Part shown: piece by piece, positions 29,028 to 38,268 of the stretch
Layout: every line of letters begins with the position of its first letter
How positions within the stretch are numbered: position 1 is the first letter of the stretch
Assembly (NCBI RefSeq): GCF_000302535.1
Contig: NC_018708.1
Span: 2,790,001-2,854,000 of the forward strand
Direction of reading: 5' to 3'
Origin: Acidovorax sp. KKS102
GTDB lineage: Bacteria; Pseudomonadota; Gammaproteobacteria; Burkholderiales; Burkholderiaceae_C
DNA length: 64,000 bases
Translations under genes and position numbers: made by a program
The notes under the pieces: generated by a model
Databases searched by the model: none
The model's input: the letters and a program-made list of their open reading frames with translations, nothing else
Told to the model about the DNA's origin: nothing

Positions 29028-29320
29028 AGGGCAGAAGGATGAGAAAGGATGCGCGCGCTGTAGGCCTGCCAGATCTCCTGGGCGGTCTGCAGCGGGTCGT
29101 CCAGCAGGTTGCGGCGGCGGTTGTCGTCATAGGCCTGGCGCGCGTCGTCGTCCGACAGCACCTCGTAGGCCTTTTGCACTTCGGCAAAGCGTTGGGCCGC
29201 GTCGGGTGCGGTGTTGCGGTCGGGGTGGTAGAACGAGGCCTTCTGGCGAAAGGCCTTCTTGATGTCCGCCAGCGACGCGTTGGCCGCCAGCCCGAGGGCT
29301 GCGTAGTGGTCAGCAGTCAT
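29024..29320 (-). CDS. small J-domain (DnaJ-type) protein
   Basis: This 98-residue protein consists of an N-terminal J domain and a short tail. The HPD motif that stimulates Hsp70 ATPase is at residues 32-34 (YHPDRN), and helices I to III are recognisable (YAALGLAANASLADIKKAF and FAEVQKAYEVLSDDDARQAY). No Gly/Phe region, zinc finger or client-binding domain is present, so clients are probably brought by the coupled proteins downstream. First gene of a four-gene operon with overlapping start and stop codons throughout. Confidence 0.88.
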   Translation of the reverse strand: MTADHYAALGLAANASLADIKKAFRQKASFYHPDRNTAPDAAQRFAEVQKAYEVLSDDDARQAYDDNRRRNLLDDPLQTAQEIWQAYSARILSHPSAL

Positions 29321-29431
29321 GAAACAGTGGATGGGTCCGTCAAAACAAGAGGTGGCCAGCCAACGGATGGAGTGGGCGGAATGCTGCGCGGCACCGTATG
29401 CGGTACCTGCGCCAGCACCAGCCCGCCGGCA

Positions 29432-30145
29432 TCAGCCACCCAAGCTCACAAACACGTTTTGCACGTCGTCGTTCGAATCGATGGCGGCCAGGAAGTTCTC
29501 CACCTCCTCCAGTTGCTCGGCCGTGAGGTTGGCGGGGTTCACCGGGTTCTTGGGCTTGTAGCCCAGCTTGGCAGTCAGCACCGTGAAGCCGTAGGCTGGC
29601 AGCGCGCGGCTGACCAGATCCAGGTCGGTAGGGTCCGTCCAGAAGACGGTGGTGCCTTCTTCGTCGCCGGCCTCAAAGTCCTGCGCACCGGCTTCGATGG
29701 CGGCCAGCTCGGGGTCGGCATCGGCGTTGGCACGCTCGGCTTCGATGATGCCCACGTGGTTGAAGTCCCACGCCACCGAGCCGGACGTGCCCAACTGGCC
29801 CTTGCGGAACAGCACGCGCATTTCAGGCGCGGTGCGGTTCACGTTGTCGGTCAGGCATTCGACCATCACGGCCACCTGGTGGGGGGCAAAGCCTTCGTAG
29901 ATCACGCGTTCGTAGCTGACGGCGTCGGCGCCGGTGCCGGAGCCCTTCTTGATGGCGCGCTCCAGCGTGTCCTTGGGCATCGATGCCTTGCGGGCCTGCT
30001 CGACCACGAGGCGCAGGCGCGAGTTGCTGGCCGGGTCGGCGCCGCCACGTGCGGCCACGGTGATTTCCTTGACCAGCTTGCCAAACAGCTTGCCCTTGGC
30101 ATCGGCCACCAGAGCCTTGCCTTTTGCTTTCCACTGCGCGCCCAT
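29432..30145 (-). CDS. YebC/PmpR-family regulator, complete second member
   Basis: This 237-residue protein is a complete YebC/TACO1 family member. It starts [20 protein letters not shown], not with the GHSKW tail of the first family member, and has the usual three domains. The segment [20 protein letters not shown] near residue 40 and the [12 protein letters not shown] segment near 117 are typical. Family members bind DNA or act on stalled ribosomes. I choose the ATG at 30145; the frame is open far upstream, but that is a shadow of the divergent gene. The J-domain operon lies downstream on the same strand, 111 bp away. Confidence 0.9.
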   Translation of the reverse strand: MGAQWKAKGKALVADAKGKLFGKLVKEITVAARGGADPASNSRLRLVVEQARKASMPKDTLERAIKKGSGTGADAVSYERVIYEGFAPHQVAVMVECLTDNVNRTAPEMRVLFRKGQLGTSGSVAWDFNHVGIIEAERANADADPELAAIEAGAQDFEAGDEEGTTVFWTDPTDLDLVSRALPAYGFTVLTAKLGYKPKNPVNPANLTAEQLEEVENFLAAIDSNDDVQNVFVSLGG

Positions 30146-30361
30146 GGGGGTTACCTTTGTGTGTGGGTTGGGGGGTATTTGCCGTGGGTCGCTCCGCGCG
30201 GCAAAAACCCTATAGTTTACTCGGCGCCCCAGAATCACCTCAGGCACACAACCCTGGCGCTGTCGTGACGGCGCCAAACCCGCTTCCACCGGCCCCGCCC
30301 TGCCCTCAGCAGCGTGTAATCTCGGCCAAACACCCACCCTCCCCTCAGCGCCCCCTATCCC

Positions 30362-31591
30362 ATGCTCAACACCCTGTGGCTCGGCTTCTTCCTGACAGCG
30401 GCGGTGGCTGCGCTGGCCCAGTGGCTGGTGGGCGGCAATGCCGACATCTTCTCGGCCATGGTGCAGGCCCTGTTCCAGATGGCCAAGCTCTCGGTCGAGG
30501 TGATGGTGCTGCTGTTTGGCACGCTCACGCTGTGGCTGGGGTTCTTGCGCATTGCCGAGAAGGCGGGCCTGGTGGACGCGCTGGCGCGCTGGCTGGCGCC
30601 GCTGTTTGCCAGGCTCATGCCTGGGGTGCCGCGCGGCCACCCGTCGCTCGGGCTGATCACGCTGAACTTTGCGGCCAACGCGCTGGGGCTGGACAACGCG
30701 GCCACGCCCATGGGGCTGAAGGCCATGAAGTCGCTGCAGGAGCTGAACCCGCAGCCCGACACCGCCACCAACGCGCAGATCCTGTTTCTGGTGCTCAATG
30801 CCTCCTCGCTCACGCTGCTGCCGGTCACCATCTTCATGTACCGCATGCAGCAGGGCGCGCCCGACCCGACACTGGTCTTTTTGCCCATCCTGCTGGCGAC
30901 CTCCGCGTCCACCCTGGTGGGCCTGCTGAGCGTGGCCGTGGTGCAGCGCCTGCCGCTGTGGAGCCCCGGGGTGCTGGCCTACCTGCTGCCGGTGGCGTTG
31001 GTGCTGGGCGGCTTTATGGCGCTGCTGACCACGCTCAGCGCTGCGGCGCTGGCCTCGCTGTCGTCGCTGCTGGGCAACCTCACGCTGTTTGCGCTGGTCG
31101 TGCTGTTTGTGGCCTTGGGCGCATGGCGCAAGGTGCCGGTGTACGAGGCCTTCATCGACGGCGCGCGGGAAGGCTTTGACGTGGCCAAGGGCCTGCTGCC
31201 CTACCTGGTGGCCATGCTGTGCGCGGTGGGCGTTTTCCGCGCCTCGGGCGCGCTGGGCTATGTGCTCGACGGCATCCGCTGGTGCGTGACCACGCTGGGC
31301 GCTGATGCCCGGTTTGTGGACGCTTTGCCTACCGCTCTGGTCAAGCCGTTCTCGGGCAGCGCGGCGCGCGCCATGCTCATCGAGACCATGCAGACCCAGG
31401 GCGTGGACAGCTTTGCCGCCCTGGCCGCCGCCACCATCCAGGGCAGCACCGAAACCACCTTTTACGTGCTGGCGGTGTACTTTGGCGCAGTGGGCATCCA
31501 GCGCGCGCGGCACGCCGTGGGCTGCGCGCTGCTGGCCGAGCTGGCGGGCGTGGTGGCCGCCATCATGGTGTGTTACCGGTTTTTTGGATAG
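30362..31591 (+). CDS. SpmA/SpmB-type nucleoside-recognition membrane protein fusion
   Basis: This 409-residue membrane protein appears to combine SpmA-like (N-terminal) and SpmB-like (C-terminal) halves, both with nucleoside recognition (Gate) domain character. Typical pieces are [21 protein letters not shown] in the first half and [17 protein letters not shown] near the C-terminus. In sporulators SpmA and SpmB act in spore core dehydration; homologues in non-sporulating bacteria have no firm role and may be transporters. Here the context gives no function. It is divergent from the complete YebC gene and followed by a dispersed repeat. Confidence 0.82.
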   Translation: MLNTLWLGFFLTAAVAALAQWLVGGNADIFSAMVQALFQMAKLSVEVMVLLFGTLTLWLGFLRIAEKAGLVDALARWLAPLFARLMPGVPRGHPSLGLITLNFAANALGLDNAATPMGLKAMKSLQELNPQPDTATNAQILFLVLNASSLTLLPVTIFMYRMQQGAPDPTLVFLPILLATSASTLVGLLSVAVVQRLPLWSPGVLAYLLPVALVLGGFMALLTTLSAAALASLSSLLGNLTLFALVVLFVALGAWRKVPVYEAFIDGAREGFDVAKGLLPYLVAMLCAVGVFRASGALGYVLDGIRWCVTTLGADARFVDALPTALVKPFSGSAARAMLIETMQTQGVDSFAALAAATIQGSTETTFYVLAVYFGAVGIQRARHAVGCALLAELAGVVAAIMVCYRFFG

Positions 31592-31640
31592 TTTTTGCTG
31601 GTAGCGCCAGTGCAATATGCCCTGGCAGCTATCAATTAAG
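31592..31640 (-). repeat. dispersed 45-60 bp repeat, copy 4 (intergenic, convergent genes)
   Basis: The copy reads GCTGGTAGCGCCAG, a loop, then CCTGGCAGCTATCAATT. It lies between the ends of two convergent genes, where the hairpin could also help termination. Confidence 0.75.
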
Positions 31641-31654
31641 TAGCAATCAGGGCA

Positions 31655-32983
<1,329 letters not shown>

Positions 32984-33021
32984 GGCGGGGCTCCCGTGTC
33001 AGGGTGGCAAGTCAGGTGGGG

Positions 33022-34269
33022 TCAGGCTCCGGCCAGCGCCTGCTCAAAGTCGGCCAGCAGGTCTTCCACCTCTTCCAGGCCCACCGACAGGCGGATCATG
33101 CTGTCGGCAATGCCCATGGTGGCCCGCACGGCGGGGCCGGCCTCCCAAAAGATGGTGTGCGCCACCGGGATGATCAGCGTGCGCGTGTCGGCCAGCCCCG
33201 TGGCCTTGATGGGCAACTGTAGGCGGTTGCACACGGCGAGGCACTGGTCAGGGTTGCGCAGCTCGAACGACAGCAGCCACGAGCCTGCCTTGAGGTGCTT
33301 GCGCGCAAAGGCGTGCTGCGGGTGCGATGGCAGCATGGGGTACAGCACGCGCGAGACGGCCGGGTGCGCTTCCAGCCACTGCGCCAGCGCCAGGGCGGTG
33401 GCACTGGTGCGGTCCATGCGCAGCGACAAAGTCTCCGCACCCAGGGCCAGCTGGTGGGCAGCGTGGGAAGACAGCGTACCGCCCATGTCGCGCAGGCCCT
33501 TCTTTCGGATCTGTTGCAAGCCCCAGCCCTTGGCGTTGCCATTGCGGTAGGCCGCAAAGATGTTGGGATAGCCCGACCAGTCGTACAGGCCCGTGTCGGT
33601 GATGGCGCCGCCCAGCGCGTCGCCCTGCCCGCCAATGCTCTTGGTGAGCGAGTTGACCACCAGGCCTGCCCCCACCGTAGCGGCACGGAACAGGTAGGGC
33701 GAGGCCACCGTGTTGTCCACCACGTACAGCACGCCCCGCTGCTGGCAGAGCGCGCCAATGCCTTCCAGGTCAGGGATCTGCGTGCCGGGGTTGGCAATGG
33801 TTTCGACAAACACCATGCGGGTGTTGGGGCGCAGCGCGGCGGCCACGTTGGCCGCATCGGTCACGTCCACCGTGGTCACTTCGATGCCCAGGTCGGCCAG
33901 CGTGCCGAACACGCTGTTGGTGTTGCCAAACACAAACTGGCTGGCCACCAGATGGTCGCCCGCCTTGAGCAGGGTGAGGAACACCGCGCAGATGCCCGCC
34001 ATGCCGGTGGAGAACACGATGGAGCCATGCCCGCGCTCCATCTGCGTGATCTTGGCCTCCAGCGCCGCCGTGGTGGGCGTGCCCTGGCGCGCGTAGTTGA
34101 AGCCGCCCTTGGCGGTGCCCTGGAAGACGGCGATCAGGTCCTCGACCTTCTCGTAGCCGTACTGCACCGAGGTGTGGATGGGCTTGTGGATGGCCCCTTG
34201 CTCGGCGCCGCCCAGGCGGTCGGCGTGCACGATCTGGGTGGTGAAACTGTGGTTCTGCGGTGTCGTCAT
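33022..34269 (-). CDS. cystathionine gamma-synthase family PLP enzyme
   Basis: This 415-residue enzyme is of the Cys/Met metabolism PLP family. The Schiff-base lysine is Lys210 (SLTKSIGG), Asp185 of VVDNT contacts the PLP ring, and the SVQYGYEKVEDLIAVFQG opening is typical. The family includes cystathionine gamma-synthase, O-acetyl/O-succinylhomoserine sulfhydrylase and methionine gamma-lyase; the substrate cannot be chosen here. It follows the kinase on the same strand, 38 bp upstream of the kinase start. Confidence 0.88.
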   Translation of the reverse strand: MTTPQNHSFTTQIVHADRLGGAEQGAIHKPIHTSVQYGYEKVEDLIAVFQGTAKGGFNYARQGTPTTAALEAKITQMERGHGSIVFSTGMAGICAVFLTLLKAGDHLVASQFVFGNTNSVFGTLADLGIEVTTVDVTDAANVAAALRPNTRMVFVETIANPGTQIPDLEGIGALCQQRGVLYVVDNTVASPYLFRAATVGAGLVVNSLTKSIGGQGDALGGAITDTGLYDWSGYPNIFAAYRNGNAKGWGLQQIRKKGLRDMGGTLSSHAAHQLALGAETLSLRMDRTSATALALAQWLEAHPAVSRVLYPMLPSHPQHAFARKHLKAGSWLLSFELRNPDQCLAVCNRLQLPIKATGLADTRTLIIPVAHTIFWEAGPAVRATMGIADSMIRLSVGLEEVEDLLADFEQALAGA

Positions 34270-34374
34270 AAAAATCTGCGCTGTTTCTGCGTGGCTGCTT
34301 ACAAGACGGGGCGATCACTACTGGCGCGCCCTGATGCCAGTGCACCCGTGGAACTGACTTTGCCAGGCCACCGG

Positions 34375-34419
34375 GTGCGTCCCCCTCCGGGGGAAGGCGC
34401 GCAGCTCCTCGGGGGGCTA
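34375..34419 (-). repeat. GC-rich hairpin element abutting the sbcB stop
   Basis: CCCCC-TCC-GGGGG is followed by GGCGCGCAGCTCC and a six-G run. The unit reaches the sbcB TAG at 34417-34419. I recall similar CCCCCTCCGGGGGAAGGCGC blocks as recurrent in Comamonadaceae spacers, but only one copy is in this window. It may act as a terminator-like 3' hairpin. Confidence 0.4.
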
Positions 34420-35865
34420 CCGCTCCGGTGCGATGTGTTCAGCGTAATCGTACAAGGCGCCCAAAATATCCTGCGTGCGCTCGTCGTCGGCCGTCTCTGA
34501 GAGTTCGTCGATTTCAGTGAACAGTTGCTCCACCGTGCGCGCACCGCCCTGCCCGTCAAACAGGCAGGCAGCGCGGTGGGCCTCCCATCGTTCCTGCTCC
34601 TCGGGTGACAGCGTCTGCGGAAAGTTGCGCGCCCGGTAGCGCCACAGCAGCTCGGCCAGGCGCGGGTCGTCAAAGTGCGCACGCGCCTTGGCCAGCTTGT
34701 CGCCGCTGAGGGTGCGCAGGTCGTTCAGGAGGCGCCGGTCGTTGTTGCCCAAAAACCCGCCATACAAGTCCTGGTCCACATCGGGCGCGGGCTCTTGCGG
34801 ACGGGCAAACACCGCTGGCCAGATGCCGCTCATGTCGGGCAGCGCGCGCGCCACCTCGGCGTGCTGCGCGGCCTGGGCCAGGTCGATGCCCCAGCGCTGG
34901 GCCAACGCGGGCGTGAGCGTGTTCACATTGCCCACCACCATGGGCGACTTGTTCAGGTGGATGGTCTTGATCGGCAGGCGGGTGACGCCCTCGGGCAGCG
35001 CATCGGCCTTGCTGAACATGCGCAGGCGGATGTCCTCCACATTCAGCGTGGCCAGCTCGCGCGGGTCGTGGGCCAGGTCCCAGGCGATCAGCTCGTTCTT
35101 GTTGGTGGGGTGGCTGGCCAGCGGCCACATCACCGCCAAGCAACCGCGTTCGGTGGGGAACATGCCCGAGACATGCAAAAACGCCCGCGCCGTGGCCGTG
35201 GTGGCGGGCAGGCGCAGCTCGGCGGCCACGCGGTCTTTCTTGTGAAGGCTGAGAGCAAAGTCGAACAGCTTGGTGTTGTGCTGGCGAATCAGCCGCGCCA
35301 GCGCAATGGTGGCGCGCACGTCCGACAGCGCGTCGTGCGCGGCGTCGTGCTGCAGGCCGTTGGCCTTGGACAGGTGCTCCAGCTTGAAGCTGGGCGTCAC
35401 GCCGTCTTCCTTCTTGGGCCAGTTGATGCCGTCGGGCCGCAGCGCGTAGGTCATGCGCACCACGTCCAGCAGGTCCCAGCGGCCGCACTGGTTTTGCCAT
35501 TCGCGCGCGTAGGGGTCGATGAGGTTGCGCCAGAACATGAAGCGCGTGATCTCGTCGTCAAACCGGATGGTGTTGTAGCCCACGCCAATCGTGCCGGGCT
35601 GCGCAAACTCGGACTCGATGCGCGCGGCAAACTGGTGCTCGGGCACGCCCTGCTCCAGGCACTGCTGGGGCGTGATGCCGGTGATGAGGCACGACACCGG
35701 GTCGGGCAGATAGTCGTTGGCGGGCTGGCAGTACAGCATCAGCGGCTCGCCGATTTCGTTCAGCTCCGCATCGGTGCGGATGGCCGCGAACTGCGCAGGC
35801 CGGTCGCGGCGCGTGTTGGCGCCAAAGGTTTCGTAGTCGTGCCAGAGAAAGGTGTGGGGCGCCAT
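34417..35865 (-). CDS. sbcB: exodeoxyribonuclease I
   Basis: This 482-residue enzyme degrades single-stranded DNA 3' to 5' and acts with RecBCD/RecF-type repair. The exonuclease domain has the DYETFG motif at residues 10-15 (first Asp-Glu pair of the DEDD site), RFDDEITRFMFWRN near 100 and HDALSDVRATIALA near 180. The remainder matches the ExoI SH3-like and C-terminal helical parts. The ATG at 35865 (MAPHTFLWHDYETF) is preferred; the frame is open to 35952 but the extra residues are not family-like. Monocistronic. Confidence 0.92.
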   Translation of the reverse strand: MAPHTFLWHDYETFGANTRRDRPAQFAAIRTDAELNEIGEPLMLYCQPANDYLPDPVSCLITGITPQQCLEQGVPEHQFAARIESEFAQPGTIGVGYNTIRFDDEITRFMFWRNLIDPYAREWQNQCGRWDLLDVVRMTYALRPDGINWPKKEDGVTPSFKLEHLSKANGLQHDAAHDALSDVRATIALARLIRQHNTKLFDFALSLHKKDRVAAELRLPATTATARAFLHVSGMFPTERGCLAVMWPLASHPTNKNELIAWDLAHDPRELATLNVEDIRLRMFSKADALPEGVTRLPIKTIHLNKSPMVVGNVNTLTPALAQRWGIDLAQAAQHAEVARALPDMSGIWPAVFARPQEPAPDVDQDLYGGFLGNNDRRLLNDLRTLSGDKLAKARAHFDDPRLAELLWRYRARNFPQTLSPEEQERWEAHRAACLFDGQGGARTVEQLFTEIDELSETADDERTQDILGALYDYAEHIAPER

Positions 35866-35961
35866 GGTCGGTAGGCTAACAGGGGGCTGCAGGCGGCGGC
35901 TTGCGCACGGCGGGCTGGGCGCAAGGCAACAAAGCCGCCACTGTAACCGCATTTTTCAGCG

Positions 35962-36010
35962 TTTTTGGCCGCAAGCGCTAGTGGAACATGCGCAAGCAGC
36001 TATCAAAAAC
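35962..36010 (-). repeat. dispersed 45-60 bp repeat, copy 5 (divergent promoter region)
   Basis: The copy reads TTTTTGGCCGCAAGCGCTAG, a loop, then GCGCAAGCAGCTATCAAAA in mirror arrangement. It lies in the 221-bp region between the divergent sbcB and lytic transglycosylase genes. Confidence 0.75.
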
Positions 36011-36086
36011 ATAGTAAGCATATTCACCGTACGGACTGACGCACATTCGCACCCGGTACACAGGCTGGCACGCGGGACAATGGCGC

Positions 36087-37469
36087 ATGCCCAGTTTCAT
36101 TGCTTCCCCTCGCCCCGTGGGGCGCGCCTCCGCCCTGCCCCTCGCCGCCCCACGTGCCCACGCCCCCGCAGGCGTTGCCGGATTGGCTCTGGTAGCCGCC
36201 CTCGTCCTCGCAGGCTGCGCTTCAGCCCCCAGCTCCACCCCGACGCCCGCAGCCAAACCTGTGGCGGCGACCCCAGCGGCCCCAGCTCAGACAGCTTCAC
36301 CCATACCAGCCGCCACACAGCCGCAAGCCAGCCCCGATGCTGACCACATTGCCGGCTTTGCCCAATGGCTCAGCACCTTTTCGGCCCAAGCGCTGGAGGC
36401 CGGCATTCGCCCCGCCACCGTGCGCGACGTGCTCGGCAAGGCACAGTGGCTGCCCCGCGTGGTCGAGCTGGACCGCGCCCAGCCCGAGTTCACCCGCACC
36501 CCGTGGGCGTACCTGGACAGCGCCGTCTCCCCCCAGCGCATTGCCCTGGGCCAGGCCCAGCTGGCAGCGCACGGCACCGCCCTGCAGGCCGCAGCCGCCC
36601 GCTACGGCGTGCCGGCCAGCATCGTCACCGCCATCTGGGGCATGGAGAGCAACTACGGCAGCAACTTTGGCACCTTCCGCACAGTGGACGCACTGGCCAC
36701 GCTAGCCTACGAAGGGCGCCGCCGCGCCTGGGCGCAGACCGAGCTGCTGGCAGCGCTGCGCATCATCGACCAGGGCGACATCGCCGCCGACCGCATGATC
36801 GGATCGTGGGCCGGGGCCATGGGGCACACGCAGTTCCTGCCCTCGGTGTTTCTGGCGTATGCCGTGGATGCCGACGGCGACGGGCACCGCGACATCTGGG
36901 GCAGCGTGCCCGATGTGACGGCGTCCACCGCGCATTTCCTCGCCCGGTCCGGCTGGAAGTCTGGCGAGCCATGGGGTGCCGAAGTGCAGTTGCCCCCCAC
37001 CTTCGACCATGCACGCGCCGACCCCGCCGTGCGCCAGACCACGGCCCAGTGGGAGGCCGAAGGGGTGCGATCCATCGACGGGGCGCCGCTGCCCGACCTG
37101 ACCGGGGCCTCCATCGCCACCCCTGCGGGTGCACGGGGCCCGGCTTTTCTGGTGGGCAACAACTTTCGCACCATCCTGCGCTACAACAACTCGGTCAACT
37201 ACGCGCTGGGCGTGGCGCTGCTGGCACGCCAGATCGACGGTGGGGGCCCGGTGGCCACCCCGTGGCCCCGCGACATCGAACCGCTGTCGCGCGCACAATT
37301 GCAAGCCCTGCAAGAGGCCCTGAACCGCAGGGGCTTTGCCGCTGGAACTCCCGATGGCGTGATGGGCCCCGCCACCCGCGCAGGCTTGCGCGGCTACCAG
37401 CGCAGCCTGGGCACGGTGGCCGACGGGTATCCGACGCTGGAGCTGCTGCAAAAGCTGCAGGCGCCCTGA
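36087..37469 (+). CDS. MltB-type lytic murein transglycosylase lipoprotein with peptidoglycan-binding domain
   Basis: This 460-residue protein has a lipoprotein-like signal with VLAGC (Cys near residue 45), a Pro/Ala-rich linker, a transglycosylase domain and a C-terminal PG-binding repeat. The catalytic Glu187 lies in WGMESNYGSNFG, followed by MGHTQFLPSVF near 245 and RYNNSVNYALGV near 365, all as in MltB-type enzymes. The last 70 residues carry the PG-binding pattern (RRGFAAGTPDGVMGPATRAGL). It cleaves glycan strands to 1,6-anhydromuramyl ends. Confidence 0.92.
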   Translation: MPSFIASPRPVGRASALPLAAPRAHAPAGVAGLALVAALVLAGCASAPSSTPTPAAKPVAATPAAPAQTASPIPAATQPQASPDADHIAGFAQWLSTFSAQALEAGIRPATVRDVLGKAQWLPRVVELDRAQPEFTRTPWAYLDSAVSPQRIALGQAQLAAHGTALQAAAARYGVPASIVTAIWGMESNYGSNFGTFRTVDALATLAYEGRRRAWAQTELLAALRIIDQGDIAADRMIGSWAGAMGHTQFLPSVFLAYAVDADGDGHRDIWGSVPDVTASTAHFLARSGWKSGEPWGAEVQLPPTFDHARADPAVRQTTAQWEAEGVRSIDGAPLPDLTGASIATPAGARGPAFLVGNNFRTILRYNNSVNYALGVALLARQIDGGGPVATPWPRDIEPLSRAQLQALQEALNRRGFAAGTPDGVMGPATRAGLRGYQRSLGTVADGYPTLELLQKLQAP

Positions 37470-37626
37470 AGACTGGCAGACCGGAACACAGATGCGCGGC
37501 CCTGTTCACTAAGCGGGTGTGCTGATGAGGAGTCGCCCTCACCAACGTAGCCCCGGGGTGCCATGCGCTGCAGCCACTGGGTATGGGGAAATCCTTTTCA
37601 TCCGTTAGGATTTTTGTCAACGCACC

Positions 37627-38196
37627 ATGACCGATCCCAAACTGACCTTCGCGACGCAATCGGAGTGGGAGGCCTGGCTGGAGAGCCATGGCAGTACCTT
37701 GCCCGGCGTGTGGCTGCGCGTGGCCAAGAAGTCTGCCGAGCAGCCCACCGTCACTTACGCACAAGCACTGGAGAGTGCTCTTTGCCACGGTTGGATTGAC
37801 GGCCAAAAGCAGTCGGAAGACCAGCACTATTGGCTTCAACGCTTTACACCCAGAACCCCCAAGAGCATCTGGTCCAAGATCAACAGGGAAAAAGCCGAGG
37901 CGCTCATCAGTGCCCGCAAAATGCGGCCAGCCGGCCTGGCCGCCATCGAACGGGCCCAGCAGGACGGACGATGGGATGCGGCTTACGCGTCAGCGCGCAC
38001 GTCTACAGTCCCCGACGACTTGCAACGGGCCCTGGATGCCAACCCCCAAGCCCAGGCATTTTTTGCCACGCTCAATAGCAAAAACAGGTTTGCCATCTTG
38101 TTTCGCATTCAAAGCGTCAAGAAGGCCGAGACACGCGCACGAAAAATCGCTGAATTTGCTCAGATGCTGAGCAATGGCGAAAAGCTTCACCCCTAG
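37627..38196 (+). CDS. YdeI/OmpD-associated (DUF1905-like) family protein
   Basis: This 189-residue cytoplasmic protein matches the YdeI family. The core CHGWIDGQKQ and QRFTPRTPKSIWSKINREKA segments are characteristic, and the C-terminal half carries the YdhG/YjbR-like helical part (LNSKNRFAILFRIQSVKKAET). Family members have been linked to bacteriocin and antimicrobial-peptide protection, but the biochemical function is not settled. It stands alone between an outer lytic enzyme and the mutagenesis operon and is convergent with dnaE2. Confidence 0.85.
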   Translation: MTDPKLTFATQSEWEAWLESHGSTLPGVWLRVAKKSAEQPTVTYAQALESALCHGWIDGQKQSEDQHYWLQRFTPRTPKSIWSKINREKAEALISARKMRPAGLAAIERAQQDGRWDAAYASARTSTVPDDLQRALDANPQAQAFFATLNSKNRFAILFRIQSVKKAETRARKIAEFAQMLSNGEKLHP

Positions 38197-38268
38197 GAGC
38201 CGTTGGCCATCTACCAGGAATGGCAAGCAGGTGCCCGGAGAAACGGGCTGGAGCTCATCTGCACGCAC

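Noticed and set aside
30146..31615. A long open minus-strand frame upstream of and in frame with the complete YebC gene (490 more codons)
   Set aside because: It runs antisense through the SpmA/SpmB-type gene and is His/Gln/Arg-rich, as expected of a shadow frame in high-G+C DNA.
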